This document shows positions 31,073-41,535 of a DNA stretch of 57,317 nt, piece by piece (positions within the stretch are counted from its first letter, which is position 1; every line of letters begins with the position of its first letter). The notes beneath the pieces are model-generated. The model made no database searches, was not told the origin of the DNA, and saw only the letters and a list, made by a program, of their open reading frames with translations. The translations under genes were made by a program, and so were the position numbers. The DNA is from Rhodospirillales bacterium (GTDB taxonomy: Bacteria > Pseudomonadota > Alphaproteobacteria > Reyranellales > Reyranellaceae). The stretch is taken from the NCBI GenBank assembly GCA_016185145.1, contig JACPOB010000055.1:1-57317 (forward strand). The letters run 5' to 3'.

Positions 31073-33116
31073 GCATCCAGATCGCGGTGTCGTGGAAGGC
31101 GGCGCCGCCGTTGGGCGGCACGGGATCGGCGCCGATCAGGGTGTTGATGCCGGCGCCGTCGAGAAAAGCGCCGCTCGGCCAGTTGCCTTCGACGATGACC
31201 ACGCCCGGCCGCGCCGTCTGCGACGGCCGTGCCTTCACGCGCACCTCGCCGCGCGCATTGCCGAGCCGCACCATCGAGCCTTCCGTCACGCCGAGCCGCG
31301 TCGCATCGGCCTCGTGGATCAGCGCCCGCGGCTCGCCCTCGCGGCTGATCGAGCCCGGCGTCTCGGTGAAGGTGGTGTTGAGGAAGGCGCGGGCCGGCGG
31401 CACGACCAGCCGGAAGGGCGTCGCCTCGCTCTCGCGCTCGTAGTTCTCGAGATGGTCGGGCAGCGGCCTGAGGCCGGCATGGTACGGGCCGACGGCGCTC
31501 CAGTCGGGCTTGAAGTGGAAGCGACCGTCGCTCGACGGGAAGCCGTCGAGGAAGTGCGAGGACTGGAAGTCGCCGGCAAAGTCGATCCAGCCCTTCGCCG
31601 CCGCTTCGTCCCAGGTGCCGCGGCCCGAGGCGCGCAACGTCGCGTCCAGGACCTCGACGGCGCTCATGCGGAAGCTCGGCTGGTTGGAGCCGAGCCGCTG
31701 CGCCAAGGCGCAGACCAGCTCGTGGTTGGTGCGGCAGTCCTCGTAGCGGTCGAGCACCGCCGGCCCGACCGTCAGATGGGTATGGCCGAGCCCGTAATAG
31801 AGGTCGTCGTATTCGAGGAACATCGCAGCCGGCAGCAGGATGTCGGCATACTTCGCGGTCGCCGTCATGAACTGTTCGTGCACGCAGGTGAACAGGTCCT
31901 CGCGGCCGAGGCCGCGCGCCACGGCGGCGCTGTCGGGAGCGACATTGGCCGAATTGGCGTTCTGCATGAGCATGGCCATGACCGGCGGCCCGCCGGCCAG
32001 CGCGTCGGCCTCGCCACACAGCACCGGCCCGATGCGCGACTGGTCCATGACGCGCGTCGCGGGATTGATCATGTCGAGGCCCCACGCCAGCGTCGTGTCG
32101 AGTTGCCAGTTGTCCCAGCTCAGGAAGAAGGCGCCGCCGCCCTCGTGCCGCCAGGCGCCGGTGATCGCGGGCAGACAGGTCACGGCATGCATCGCGGCCG
32201 AGCCGTTGCGCGAGCGCGTGAAGCCGAAGCCCAGCCGCAGGAAGGAGCGCTTGGTACGGCCGTAGAGGCGGGCGAAATCGACGATCTCGTCCACCGGCAG
32301 GCCGGTGACGGCCGATGCCCATTGCGGCGTCTTGCCGGCGACGTGCTGCTCGATGTCGGGGCCGAAGTCGGTGTGCCGCGCGAGGTAGTCGCGGTCGGCA
32401 AAGCCTTCCTTCAGGAGCACGTGCATCATGGCGAGCGCCAGCGCACCATCGGTGCCCGGCCGCAGCACCAGCCCGATGTCGGCCGCCTCGACGGTGGGCG
32501 TGCGGTAGACGTCGACGACCGCCAGCTTGGCGCCGCGCTGCTTGCGCGCCTTGGCGATGTGGGTCATCGCATTGACCTGGGTCGAGACGGGATTGCCGCC
32601 CCACACGACGATCAGGTCCGACTGCGCCATCTCGCGCGGGTCCGGCCCTAGAAGCTTGCCGACGCCGGCCCGCCAGCCCGACTCGGCGGGCGTCATGCAG
32701 ATGGTGGTCTTCTGGCGTGAATAGCCGAACGCGTGACGCAACCGGTCGAGGCCCCAGCGCTGCACGACGCCCATGGTGCCGCCCGAGTGATAGGGCCACA
32801 CGGCTTCGGGCCCGTGCGTGCGCGTTGCGCGCGTTAACGCCTCCGCGACCTCGTTCAGCGCATCGTCCCAGGAGATCGGCCGGAACTCGCCCTTGCCCTT
32901 CTCGCCGACGCGCTGCATCGGCTGCTTCAGCCGGTCGGGATGGTGGACCCGCTCGGCATAGCGCGCGACCTTGGCGCAGAGGACGCCGTCGGTGTAGGTG
33001 TTCGCGGCGGCGCCGCGGATGCGGCCGATGCGTGTCGACGACAGGCGCTCGACCTCCAGCGAACAGGCGCTGGGGCAATCGTGCGGACAGGCCGACTTCC
33101 AGAATTCCTTACCCAT
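31056..33116 (-). CDS. Molybdopterin-dependent oxidoreductase with [4Fe-4S] site
   Basis: 686 residues of the DMSO-reductase superfamily. The N-terminus carries four cluster ligands C10, C14, C18 and C47 (ACPHDCPSAC ... GVLCAK), the FDTHxxC-free arrangement of formate-dehydrogenase/nitrate-reductase-like enzymes. LIVVWGGNPVSTQVN, GWLDRLRHAFGYSR-type helices and the molybdopterin-binding C-domain (INTLIGADPVPPNGGAAFHD) are visible. No twin-arginine signal, so it is probably cytoplasmic. Start at MGKEFW; the upstream in-frame extension is translated from a family E repeat. The C-terminus MRPARS is encoded by a family C repeat that supplies the stop. Confidence 0.9.
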   Translation of the reverse strand: MGKEFWKSACPHDCPSACSLEVERLSSTRIGRIRGAAANTYTDGVLCAKVARYAERVHHPDRLKQPMQRVGEKGKGEFRPISWDDALNEVAEALTRATRTHGPEAVWPYHSGGTMGVVQRWGLDRLRHAFGYSRQKTTICMTPAESGWRAGVGKLLGPDPREMAQSDLIVVWGGNPVSTQVNAMTHIAKARKQRGAKLAVVDVYRTPTVEAADIGLVLRPGTDGALALAMMHVLLKEGFADRDYLARHTDFGPDIEQHVAGKTPQWASAVTGLPVDEIVDFARLYGRTKRSFLRLGFGFTRSRNGSAAMHAVTCLPAITGAWRHEGGGAFFLSWDNWQLDTTLAWGLDMINPATRVMDQSRIGPVLCGEADALAGGPPVMAMLMQNANSANVAPDSAAVARGLGREDLFTCVHEQFMTATAKYADILLPAAMFLEYDDLYYGLGHTHLTVGPAVLDRYEDCRTNHELVCALAQRLGSNQPSFRMSAVEVLDATLRASGRGTWDEAAAKGWIDFAGDFQSSHFLDGFPSSDGRFHFKPDWSAVGPYHAGLRPLPDHLENYERESEATPFRLVVPPARAFLNTTFTETPGSISREGEPRALIHEADATRLGVTEGSMVRLGNARGEVRVKARPSQTARPGVVIVEGNWPSGAFLDGAGINTLIGADPVPPNGGAAFHDTAIWMRPARS

Positions 33117-33137
33117 CTCCAAGAACCCTCTCCGGCG

Positions 33138-33290
33138 CAGGGCTATCGCATGTGGTGCTTTTCGTCGTCTCGACCGGAGCGCGAAGCGCGGAGTGGAGAG
33201 ACCTTCTCTCCACGACAAGCGGCTTATCGTGGGGAGAAGGTCTCTCCACTCGGGCCTGCGGCCCTCGGTCGAGACGACGGGATAGCCCTA
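33138..33290. repeat. Long palindromic repeat, family E
   Basis: Inverted repeat of about 60 bases per arm: AGGGCTATCGC and CGTCGTCTCGACCG on the left, CGGTCGAGACGACGGGATAGCCCT on the right, with inner arms GTGGAGAGACCTTCTC and GAGAAGGTCTCTCCAC. It separates the divergent oxidoreductase and UPF0182 genes. Single copy here. Confidence 0.88.
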
Positions 33291-33413
33291 CTATCCGACA
33301 CGAACTGTAGCATTGTCCGCCCCATGAGGAACCGCTCTGGTGTAAGATGAGCGGAATGAATGGGCTGGTGGCCACGACAGCCATCACGCCGGCGCCGAAA
33401 GGGAGTGCGCGGC

Positions 33414-36197
33414 ATGCTCATCAAACGCCTGGCGATCCTGCTCGCAATCGTCGTCCTCGGCCTGATCGTGCTCGCACGCGCGGGCGACGCCCTGGTCGAT
33501 TGGCTCTGGTTCTCGTCCATCGGCTATGTCGGCGTGTTCTGGACGATCTTCACCACGCGCGTGGTCCTGTTCTTCGCCGTCCTCGCGGTTTCGACAGGCA
33601 TCTTCTGGCTTTCCGGATGGCTGGCGCTGCGCTTCGCCCGCAGCCAAGCGGCCTGGCAGCCGGGCGCGTCCGCCGCCCGGCCAGCTCCAGGCCCTGCGAT
33701 CGCCCGTCTCGGGTACAGCCTGCCGCCGGTGCCGTGGCGGTTCCTCGTTGCCTGCATGGCCGTCGTTCTGGGTCTGCTGACCGCGACCATCGAGCTCTCG
33801 AACTGGAGCGTAGCACTTCGCTTCCTCTACCAGGTGCCTTACGGCGAGAACGATCCGGTGTTCGGCAAGGACATCGGCTTCTATCTGTTTTCGCTGCCCG
33901 TCTATGTCGCGCTTACGAACTGGCTGCTGCTGCTTCTGTTCTTCAGCACCGTCATCGCGGCGGTCGTCTACTGGGCGCACGGCGACATCGAGTTCGAGCC
34001 GCCGCGCCTGTCACCCGCCGCCGTCGCCCACGCTTCGGCGCTGCTTGGCCTGTTCTTCGTCGTGAAGGCCTGGTCCTATGGCCTCGATCGCTTCCAGCTG
34101 CTGTACAGCGACAACGGGGTTGTCGTCGGCGCCGGCTACACCGACCTCCATGTCAGGCTGCCGGTGCTGTGGCTCCTCATCGGATTGGCCGTCATCGCAG
34201 CCGCCCTCTCATGGGCCAATCTGCGACGGCGAACCTGGCGCCTGCCGGTCGGTGCGCTGGTGCTGCTGTTCGGCAGCTCGTTCGCGTTCTACGTGCTCGT
34301 GCCTGCCTTTTTCCAGCGCCTCTACGTGAAGCCGAACGAGCTCGAGCTGGAGACGCCCTACATCGAGCGCAACATCGCGCTGACACGGCAGGCCTACAAC
34401 CTGCAGCACATAGCGGTGAAGCCGTTCCCGGTCGAGGAGGGGTTGAGCTTCGCCTCGCTCGAGGCCAACCGGCCGACCATCGACAACATCCGCCTGTGGG
34501 ACTGGCGGCCGCTGCAGGACACCTACGCCCAGCTCCAGGAGATCCGGACCTACTACAAGTTCCTCGACATGGACGTCGACCGCTACTGGCTGGGCGACAG
34601 CTATCAGCAGGTCTTGCTGTCGGCGCGCGAGCTCGAGCCGTCGCTACTGGCGGCCAATGCCCAGACCTGGGTCAACCTGCATGTGCTCTTCACCCACGGC
34701 AACGGCGTGGTGATGTCGCCGGTGACGCGGAAGAACCCCGAAGGCCTGCCGATCTTCTACCTGAGGGACATACCGCCGGTCGCCGCCGGCGGCCCCGCGA
34801 TCAGCGAGCCACGCCTCTACTTCGGCCAGGGGCACGAGCGCTACGTGATCGTCAAAGGGTCCACACCCGAGTTCGACTATCCCAAAGGCAAGGACAACGC
34901 CTACGCCAGCTATGACGGGGCCGACGGCGTGCCGATCGGCGACCCGTCATGGCGCAGCCTGTTCTCCTGGTACTACGCCGATCCCAGCATCCTGTTCAGC
35001 GGCTACATCACCGACGAAAGCCGCATCCTGTTTCATCGCAACATACAGGACCGGGTTCAGACGATCGCCCCCACCCTGCGCCTCGACCGCGACCCCTACA
35101 TCGTGGTCAGCGACGGACGCCTGTTCTGGATGCAGGACGCCTACACCACCAGCAAGTGGTTCCCCTATGCCCAGCCGCAGGCCTCCGACGGCCTCAACTA
35201 CATCCGGAACTCGGTCAAGGTGGTGATCGACGCCTACAACGGCTCGGTGGCCTTCTACGTCAGCGAGCCCGCCGATCCCCTGATCCAGACCTACCAGCGC
35301 ATCTTCCCGGGCCTGTTCAAGCCGCTGGCGGCCATGCCGGCCGACCTGCAGCGGCACATCCGCTATCCCGAGGATCTCTTCACCGTCCAGGCCCAGCTCT
35401 ATCGCGCCTATCACATGGAGTCGGCGGAGGTCTTCTACAATCGCGAAGACCTCTGGCAGTTCCCGCGCCAGATCAACGGCATCGGCGAGAGCATGACCAG
35501 CCGCGAGAGCACGCCCATGGCGCCCTACTACATGATCATGCGTCTGCCCGGCGCAGCGCGCGCGGAGTACGTGCTCATGCTGCCGATGGCGCCCAGCCAA
35601 CGCGATAACATGATCGCCTGGATGGCGGCGCGCTGCGATCCGCCCGACTACGGCAAGGTCGTCGTCTACGAGTTCCCCAAGGACAAGCTGGTCTACGGGC
35701 CCTTCCAGATCGAAGCGCGCATCCAGCAGAACACCGAGATCTCGCAGCAGCTGTCGCTGTGGAACCAGATGGGCTCGCGCGTCATCCGCGGCCACCTCGT
35801 GGTGGTGCCGATCGAGAACTCGATCCTCTACGTCTCGCCGCTCTACCTGCGCGCCTCGAGCGGCCAGCTGCCGGAGCTGAAGCGCGTGATCGCCGCCTAC
35901 GGCGAACGCGTGGTGATGGAGGAAACGCTGGGCGCGGCCCTGGCGGCGCTGTTCAAGGAGACCGTCCCCGCGCCGACGCTGCCGCGAGATGCCGGTGCAG
36001 CTGGTGCAGCGGGTGCGGCGCCGCGCGCCGGCCCGCCCGATGCACGCGCCCGCGAGGCGCTCGCCCTCTATGACCGCGCCGTCGAGCGCCTGAAGGCAGG
36101 AGACTGGAGCGGCTTCGGCGCGGAGTTCGATGCGCTCAGGCCACTCCTGGAGGCGCTGGGCCGTCCGCCCGACAGCCGTCCGTCCGACAGCCAGTAG
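33414..36197 (+). CDS. UPF0182 family large membrane protein
   Basis: 927 residues, matching the UPF0182 (COG1615) family of unknown function. About seven N-terminal membrane segments (1-300; LAILLAIVVLGLIVLARAG is the first) are followed by a large outer domain with the conserved NELELETPYIERNIALTR, LWDWRPL, QDPYIVV-like RDPYIVVSDG and TTSKWFPY motifs, and a Pro/Ala-rich tail (810-890). Such proteins are widespread in actinobacteria and some proteobacteria. Start ATG after GGGAG; a longer frame from 33360 is not supported. Downstream neighbour converges. Confidence 0.9.
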   Translation: MLIKRLAILLAIVVLGLIVLARAGDALVDWLWFSSIGYVGVFWTIFTTRVVLFFAVLAVSTGIFWLSGWLALRFARSQAAWQPGASAARPAPGPAIARLGYSLPPVPWRFLVACMAVVLGLLTATIELSNWSVALRFLYQVPYGENDPVFGKDIGFYLFSLPVYVALTNWLLLLLFFSTVIAAVVYWAHGDIEFEPPRLSPAAVAHASALLGLFFVVKAWSYGLDRFQLLYSDNGVVVGAGYTDLHVRLPVLWLLIGLAVIAAALSWANLRRRTWRLPVGALVLLFGSSFAFYVLVPAFFQRLYVKPNELELETPYIERNIALTRQAYNLQHIAVKPFPVEEGLSFASLEANRPTIDNIRLWDWRPLQDTYAQLQEIRTYYKFLDMDVDRYWLGDSYQQVLLSARELEPSLLAANAQTWVNLHVLFTHGNGVVMSPVTRKNPEGLPIFYLRDIPPVAAGGPAISEPRLYFGQGHERYVIVKGSTPEFDYPKGKDNAYASYDGADGVPIGDPSWRSLFSWYYADPSILFSGYITDESRILFHRNIQDRVQTIAPTLRLDRDPYIVVSDGRLFWMQDAYTTSKWFPYAQPQASDGLNYIRNSVKVVIDAYNGSVAFYVSEPADPLIQTYQRIFPGLFKPLAAMPADLQRHIRYPEDLFTVQAQLYRAYHMESAEVFYNREDLWQFPRQINGIGESMTSRESTPMAPYYMIMRLPGAARAEYVLMLPMAPSQRDNMIAWMAARCDPPDYGKVVVYEFPKDKLVYGPFQIEARIQQNTEISQQLSLWNQMGSRVIRGHLVVVPIENSILYVSPLYLRASSGQLPELKRVIAAYGERVVMEETLGAALAALFKETVPAPTLPRDAGAAGAAGAAPRAGPPDARAREALALYDRAVERLKAGDWSGFGAEFDALRPLLEALGRPPDSRPSDSQ

Positions 36198-36214
36198 GCG
36201 GACGCGCTTCAACC

Positions 36215-36673
36215 CTATGGCGCCTCATAAGCCATGTAACGCGATATTCGCCATGTGCCATCGGGCTGACGGCGGAAAACGTCGAGTCCCGGCTCCGTGG
36301 TCTCGATCACCTGCGCGAAGCCCTGCCGAGAAGCCCGAGAAGTCCAGACCAGTCGCACGATCGCCATGTCGCCAGAAACGATGATCTCCTTGATGTCGAA
36401 CGCGTAGCTCAGCGTTTTCGACCGGTCGGCGAGCGCATGCTTCAGCCCGCTGCACATCGCGTTGAAGTCGCGTTCGGGCTGGCCGCGGAAGTCGTAGCGC
36501 AGATCGGGCGCGAAGAGATCGCAGATACGGGAAGCGTCGCGCGCGTTGAAGTCTGCGGTCCATTTCGTCAGGGCGTCGCGAATGGCCGTCTCGGCTGCCG
36601 TGTCCGCCGCCACAGGTGACGCTGCCAGGACCCAAAGGCCGGCCAACGAGGTCGCGAGCGCGCGGCCTGTCAT
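36215..36673 (-). CDS. Exported NTF2/SnoaL-like small protein
   Basis: 152 residues with a clear signal peptide (LATSLAGLWVLAASPVAA, cleavage near 24) and an NTF2-like cone fold: ETAIRDALTKWTADFNARDASRICDLFAPDL, then a C-terminal TWRISRYM. Members bind or transform small molecules; no catalytic set is diagnosable. Its ATG overlaps the stop of the M23 peptidase gene (ATGA). Confidence 0.8.
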   Translation of the reverse strand: MTGRALATSLAGLWVLAASPVAADTAAETAIRDALTKWTADFNARDASRICDLFAPDLRYDFRGQPERDFNAMCSGLKHALADRSKTLSYAFDIKEIIVSGDMAIVRLVWTSRASRQGFAQVIETTEPGLDVFRRQPDGTWRISRYMAYEAP

Positions 36674-37845
36674 CGTGAAAACTCGACCACCGAAAGATCC
36701 AGCGGCAGGACCCGCGACAGGACCTGATGCGGTGACACCGGCGTCAGCGTGAGCGGCGAGCCGGTCGCCTCGGCCTTGTCGAAATCGGCGGTGCCCGCCT
36801 TGTCGACGGCCGTCAGCTTGAACGAGTCGAACACGTAAGGCACGCCGTTCGACGCCAGCGGCGACGGGCCGTCCATTACATGCAGATGAAGATGCGGCGC
36901 CTGGGTGTTGCCGGTATTGCCCACCTTCCCCAGCACCTCGCCGCGCTTCACCTTGGCGCCGGCCTTCACCGTCACGCTGCCGGGCTGCATATGGGCGTAC
37001 AGCACGTAGTTGCCGCCGCCGATGTCGAGCACGACGAAGTTGCCGTCGACCTGGTCGATGGTGATGCCCTGCGGCAGCGCGCCCGGCACCTGCTCCGGCA
37101 GGTCGTTGCGCGAGGACACCACGGTGCCGTCGGCGACGGCCAGGACGTCGCGCCCGTAGATCGTATAGTTGGCCAAGGTCTTGGTATCGCCCTTGACCAG
37201 GCGGTTCTCCGGATCGGCCTGCTCCCAGTCGATGGCGAAGCGCTGCGCCAGGGTGAAATGCCCGTTCAGCGCCAACAGGGCGCGCACGTGACGAATGGAA
37301 TCGCAACAGCCGTCGCCGACGATGTAGCCCGCGCCGACGAGCGGCGGTCCCAGCAGCACCTCCGGACGATCGACGACCGGCGTCCGGGCAACTGTCGCAG
37401 AGAAATCGACGCCGGGCTGCACGAGGCGCAGGGAGATGCGGTGCGCGATCGCGCGCGGCTGGTCATTCGGCTCGAGCGCCACGTGCACGAACAGCACGCC
37501 GAACTGACCGACACCGAGGTCGGTCGACTCCGAGCCGCGACGGCCGCCGATCGAGAAGCGCTTGCCAAGGCCATCGCGATCCAGGCTCAGCAGCAGCTTG
37601 CCGGACGGCTCATCCAGGACCTCGATCTTGTCGAGCGCGAGGCCACTTGCAGCCGTGTTGCCGATGCGCAGCTCGTAGACCAGGTGGCGCCGTCCGTCCG
37701 AACCCGCGGCCGGAATGGGCGCCCACAACACGTCGGCGACAAACGGCGTGGGAACGGGCTCCTGGGCCGCGGCTGGTACCACGGCCAACGCCAACCATCC
37801 CGCCAGGATGGCGGCCAGGACCGCGGCGACGGCGCGCGTCGGCAT
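36670..37845 (-). CDS. Exported M23-family peptidase (LytM-type)
   Basis: 391 residues. Signal peptide VAAVLAAILAGWLALAVVPAAA, an N-terminal beta domain, then an M23 domain (about 220-350) with GNYVLYAHMQPGSV, KRGEVLGKVGNTGNTQAPHLHLHV; the HLHLH segment supplies the HxH metal ligands. The H-to-D partner is probably within NGHFTLAQRFAIDW. Homologues cleave or shape peptidoglycan in the periplasm. Start at MPTRAV; coupled to the NTF2-like gene by ATGA. Confidence 0.87.
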   Translation of the reverse strand: MPTRAVAAVLAAILAGWLALAVVPAAAQEPVPTPFVADVLWAPIPAAGSDGRRHLVYELRIGNTAASGLALDKIEVLDEPSGKLLLSLDRDGLGKRFSIGGRRGSESTDLGVGQFGVLFVHVALEPNDQPRAIAHRISLRLVQPGVDFSATVARTPVVDRPEVLLGPPLVGAGYIVGDGCCDSIRHVRALLALNGHFTLAQRFAIDWEQADPENRLVKGDTKTLANYTIYGRDVLAVADGTVVSSRNDLPEQVPGALPQGITIDQVDGNFVVLDIGGGNYVLYAHMQPGSVTVKAGAKVKRGEVLGKVGNTGNTQAPHLHLHVMDGPSPLASNGVPYVFDSFKLTAVDKAGTADFDKAEATGSPLTLTPVSPHQVLSRVLPLDLSVVEFSR

Positions 37846-37852
37846 GCCGTCC

Positions 37853-38698
37853 TCAGACCTCGTCAACGCCGAACGCCTGGCGCATCGCCTTGACGCCCTC
37901 CTGATGCGGCGTCCACAGGCGGCCGCCGACGACGCCGCCATCGACCACCAGGTCGTGGCCGTTGATGAAGGTCGATTCGTCGGAGGCCAGGAACACGGCG
38001 GCGTTGGCGATATCGTCGACGCTGCCGGCGCGCGGGATGGGCTGCATCTTGGCCATGATGGCCTTCATGGATTCGGCGAAGGCGTCGGCCTTGTCGGGCG
38101 CCAGGCCCAGCGCCTTGGCGAAGATGCCGGTGGCGATGCCGCCGGGCGAGATCGAGTTGCAGCGCACGCCCTTCTCGCCGAGCTGCATGGCGGCGCAGAC
38201 CGTGAGGTGGTTCACCGCGGCCTTGGCGGCGCCGTAGATCATCGAGGTCGAGTAGCCGGCGCGGCGGCCCGCCACGCTGCCGTTGTTGATGATGCTGCCA
38301 AAGCCCTGCTTCATCATGATCGGTGCGGCGTGCTTCATGCCCAGCATGACCGAGCGCACCAGGGTCGCCATGGCCGCATCGAAGCCTTCGACCGGGATGG
38401 TTTCGATGCCGCCGACCGGCGCCGGCCCGCCGGCATTGTTGAAGAGGCAGTCGAGGCGGCCCCACTTCGACAGGCAGGCATCGAACATCGCCTCGACTTC
38501 GGCTTCCTGGGTGGCATCGGCCTTGACGAACAGGCACCTGTCCTTGCCGACCGAGGCCTCGAGCGAGCGGCCCAGCTCCTCGCGCCGGCCGGTCGCCACG
38601 ACCTTGGCGCCCTCGCGGGCAAAGACTTCGACGGTCCGCCGGCCGATGCCGCTGGTCGCGCCGGTGACGATGGTGATCTTGCCGTCGAGCCTGCCCAT
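37853..38698 (-). CDS. Short-chain dehydrogenase/reductase
   Basis: 281 residues with TGATSGIG loop, NNAGGP, the YGAAK active site and VVDGGVV close. A Ser sits in NNGSVAG at the expected distance. Start at MGRLDG after CCGGAG; the 15-residue longer form is unlikely. It begins 223 bases from the divergent mtnP-like gene across a family D repeat. Confidence 0.9.
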   Translation of the reverse strand: MGRLDGKITIVTGATSGIGRRTVEVFAREGAKVVATGRREELGRSLEASVGKDRCLFVKADATQEAEVEAMFDACLSKWGRLDCLFNNAGGPAPVGGIETIPVEGFDAAMATLVRSVMLGMKHAAPIMMKQGFGSIINNGSVAGRRAGYSTSMIYGAAKAAVNHLTVCAAMQLGEKGVRCNSISPGGIATGIFAKALGLAPDKADAFAESMKAIMAKMQPIPRAGSVDDIANAAVFLASDESTFINGHDLVVDGGVVGGRLWTPHQEGVKAMRQAFGVDEV

Positions 38699-38730
38699 GG
38701 ATGTCTCCGGTGTTTCGTCGCTAACGATTA

Positions 38731-38878
38731 CCTCCCCCGTCATACGGGGGAGGTGGCCCGAAGGGCCGGAGGGGGAAGGCCGCAGTCACGATGCCTGACA
38801 ATTTCAGATCTGAAATCGCGGAGATCACAACTGTGGCTTTCCCCCCTCCCTACCCTCCCCCGTAAGACGGGGGAGGAA
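38731..38878. repeat. Palindromic intergenic repeat, family D (copy 2)
   Basis: Hairpins CCTCCCCCGTCATACGGGGG and CCTCCCCCGTAAGACGGGGGAGG bracket a less symmetrical middle that holds a 16-bp perfect palindrome. The right hairpin ends GGGGGAGGAATATGAG, placing a ribosome-binding-like GGAGGA close to the start region of the next gene. Confidence 0.85.
38801..38816. promoter_or_regulatory. Perfect 16-bp palindrome in divergent promoter
   Basis: ATTTCAGATCTGAAAT, its own reverse complement, between the divergent SDR and MTA phosphorylase genes. It lies inside the family D element but is not part of its usual arms, so it could be an operator. Confidence 0.5.
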
Positions 38879-38921
38879 TATGAGGGCGATCATGATACAC
38901 ACGCCGCACAAGGAGAAGCGA

Positions 38922-39794
<873 letters not shown>

Positions 39795-39796
39795 AC

Positions 39797-39929
39797 TTCC
39801 TCCCCCAGCGCAGCTGGGGAGGTGGCGGCGTCTTACGCCGACGGAGGGGTCAGAAGGCCAAAGTGTGGCTCTCGACCCCTCCGTCGCCGTATGACGGCGA
39901 CACCTCCCCACGCATGCGTGGGGAGGAAC
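39797..39929. repeat. Palindromic intergenic repeat, family D (copy 3)
   Basis: CTTCCTCCCCCAGC...GGGGAGG and CCTCCCC...GGGGAGGAA hairpins enclose GGCGTCTTACGCCGACGGAGGGGTC and its inverse. Located between convergent genes. Confidence 0.88.
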
Positions 39930-39936
39930 GCTTTGT

Positions 39937-40698
39937 TCAAATCACCGGCGCCAGACGATGGGCGACCTGCGAGGCGAGCCGCGAGGCGACGGGCAGGAAG
40001 GCGCGGAAGTCGAGATGGCTTTCGCTGCTGGCGAGGTCGCTGAGGCAGCGCACGTTGACGAAGGGAATCTCCTCGCCCCAGCGGCGCGCCACCTGCGCCA
40101 CGGCGCCGCCCTCCATCTCGACGGCCTGCGCCTGGAACGCCGCGCGCAGCCGTTCGCGCAGCGAATCGGCGTTGACGAACGCATCGCCCGTCAGGATGGC
40201 GCCGAAATGGACCGTGGGCAGGCGCCGGCCCACGCCCACCGCTTCGGGCAGCGGCTCCAGGGCGAGCCCCGCCACGGCGGCGCGCAGGCGTCCCACCACC
40301 GCATCGGACACCGCATAGCCCGGCGCCCATTCCTCGCCCTTGGACGGCCGGCTGCCGGGCTGGATGGTGTGGAAACCGGCTTCGCGATGCATGCCGAAAT
40401 CGTGCTGGGTGTTGCTGGTGCCGACCACGATGTCGCCAACGCCCAGCGCCGGATCGAGGCCGCCCGCCACGCCGCACATCAGGAGCGCACGGCAGTCGTA
40501 GCGATCCAGCAGCAGCGACGCCGCCACGCCGGCATTGACCTTGCCGGCGCCCGATTCGACGAAAACCGCCTCGCGGCCGGCGATCTCTCCGCGCCAGAAT
40601 GCAAATCCGCCGATTACCCGTGAGTGGCTTGTGCGGTCGCTGAGATGGGCGAGTTCCTCGGGCAGGGCCGATATGACGCCCAAGAGCCTTTCTGCCAT
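39937..40698 (-). CDS. MTA/SAH nucleosidase family (phosphorylase superfamily) protein
   Basis: 253 residues: VISALPEELAHL, VFVESGAGKVNAG, CGVAGGLDP, QHDFGM, GDAFVNAD, VEMEGGAVAQVA and VRCLSD (catalytic Asp in the last). This is the MtnN pattern, a hydrolase releasing adenine from MTA or SAH; relatives act on other nucleosides or futalosine. Start at MAERLL, without a strong ribosome binding site. Having it beside an MTA phosphorylase is noteworthy. Confidence 0.85.
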   Translation of the reverse strand: MAERLLGVISALPEELAHLSDRTSHSRVIGGFAFWRGEIAGREAVFVESGAGKVNAGVAASLLLDRYDCRALLMCGVAGGLDPALGVGDIVVGTSNTQHDFGMHREAGFHTIQPGSRPSKGEEWAPGYAVSDAVVGRLRAAVAGLALEPLPEAVGVGRRLPTVHFGAILTGDAFVNADSLRERLRAAFQAQAVEMEGGAVAQVARRWGEEIPFVNVRCLSDLASSESHLDFRAFLPVASRLASQVAHRLAPVI

Positions 40699-40743
40699 GC
40701 AGGGATGGGTTATAAGGTCGGCGTCCTCAACGCAACGGATTCC

Positions 40744-41535
40744 GTGACCCTTCCTTCCCGCGAGACGCTCCGCCAGTCCTGCACCGAATTTGCCGAAGAG
40801 GCGGCGCGCGAGATCATGCGCATCTATGCCGGCGATCTCGGCGTGCGCAGCAAAGCCGACAAGAGCCCGGTGACCGACGCCGACAATGCCGCCGAGGCGA
40901 TCATCGTCAAGGGCCTGCGGGCGCTCACGCCCGACACGCCGGTGGTGGCCGAGGAGGAGATGGCGGCGGGCCGCGTGCCCACGCTGAAGAACGGCGGGCC
41001 GTTCTGGCTGGTCGACCCGCTCGACGGCACCAAGGAGTTCATCAAGAGGAACGGCGAGTTCACGGTGAACATCGCATTGATCGAGGACGGCAAGCCGGCA
41101 CTCGGCATCGTGCTGGCGCCGGCCACCGGCACGCTGTGGCGCGGCGTCGTCGGCGAGGGCGCCGACAAACGCGAAGGCGACGGGCCCTTCACCGCGATCC
41201 ATACGCGGCGGGCGCCATCCAACGGACTGACCGCCTGCGCGAGCCGCAGCCATGCGATCTACAGCGATCTCGACATCTGGTTCCGCAACAACAACCTCAC
41301 CGTCGCCGATCGCGTGCAGGCGGGCTCGTCGCTGAAATTCTGCCTGATTGCCGAGGGCAAGGCCGACATCTACCCGCGCTTCGGTCCGACCAACGAATGG
41401 GACACCGCGGCGGGCCATGCCGTGCTCGAAGCGGCGGGCGGCGAGGTCGTGACGACCGACGGCCGGCCGCTCGGCTACGGCAAGCCGACCTTCAAGAATC
41501 CGCACTTCATCGCCCGCAGCAAGGACGCCAGGTGA
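40744..41535 (+). CDS. cysQ: 3'(2'),5'-bisphosphate nucleotidase (CysQ/inositol monophosphatase family)
   Basis: 263 residues. Metal-binding motifs of the IMPase fold: SPVTDADNAAE, VVAEEEM, WLVDPLDGTKEF and WDTAAGHAVLEAAGG; the PLDGTKEF form and length are CysQ-like, clearing PAP from sulfate assimilation. The start GTG at 40744 is preferred because a TTATAA lies just upstream and the divergent nucleosidase starts at 40698; an ATG at 40705 would leave only six bases. Stop overlaps the next gene (GTGA). Confidence 0.87.
   Translation: MTLPSRETLRQSCTEFAEEAAREIMRIYAGDLGVRSKADKSPVTDADNAAEAIIVKGLRALTPDTPVVAEEEMAAGRVPTLKNGGPFWLVDPLDGTKEFIKRNGEFTVNIALIEDGKPALGIVLAPATGTLWRGVVGEGADKREGDGPFTAIHTRRAPSNGLTACASRSHAIYSDLDIWFRNNNLTVADRVQAGSSLKFCLIAEGKADIYPRFGPTNEWDTAAGHAVLEAAGGEVVTTDGRPLGYGKPTFKNPHFIARSKDAR

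Noticed and set aside
33117..33218. N-terminal extension of the molybdopterin enzyme
   Set aside because: The extra residues are translated from a family E palindromic repeat; the [4Fe-4S] ligand region starts just after MGKEFW with a GGAGAGGG upstream.
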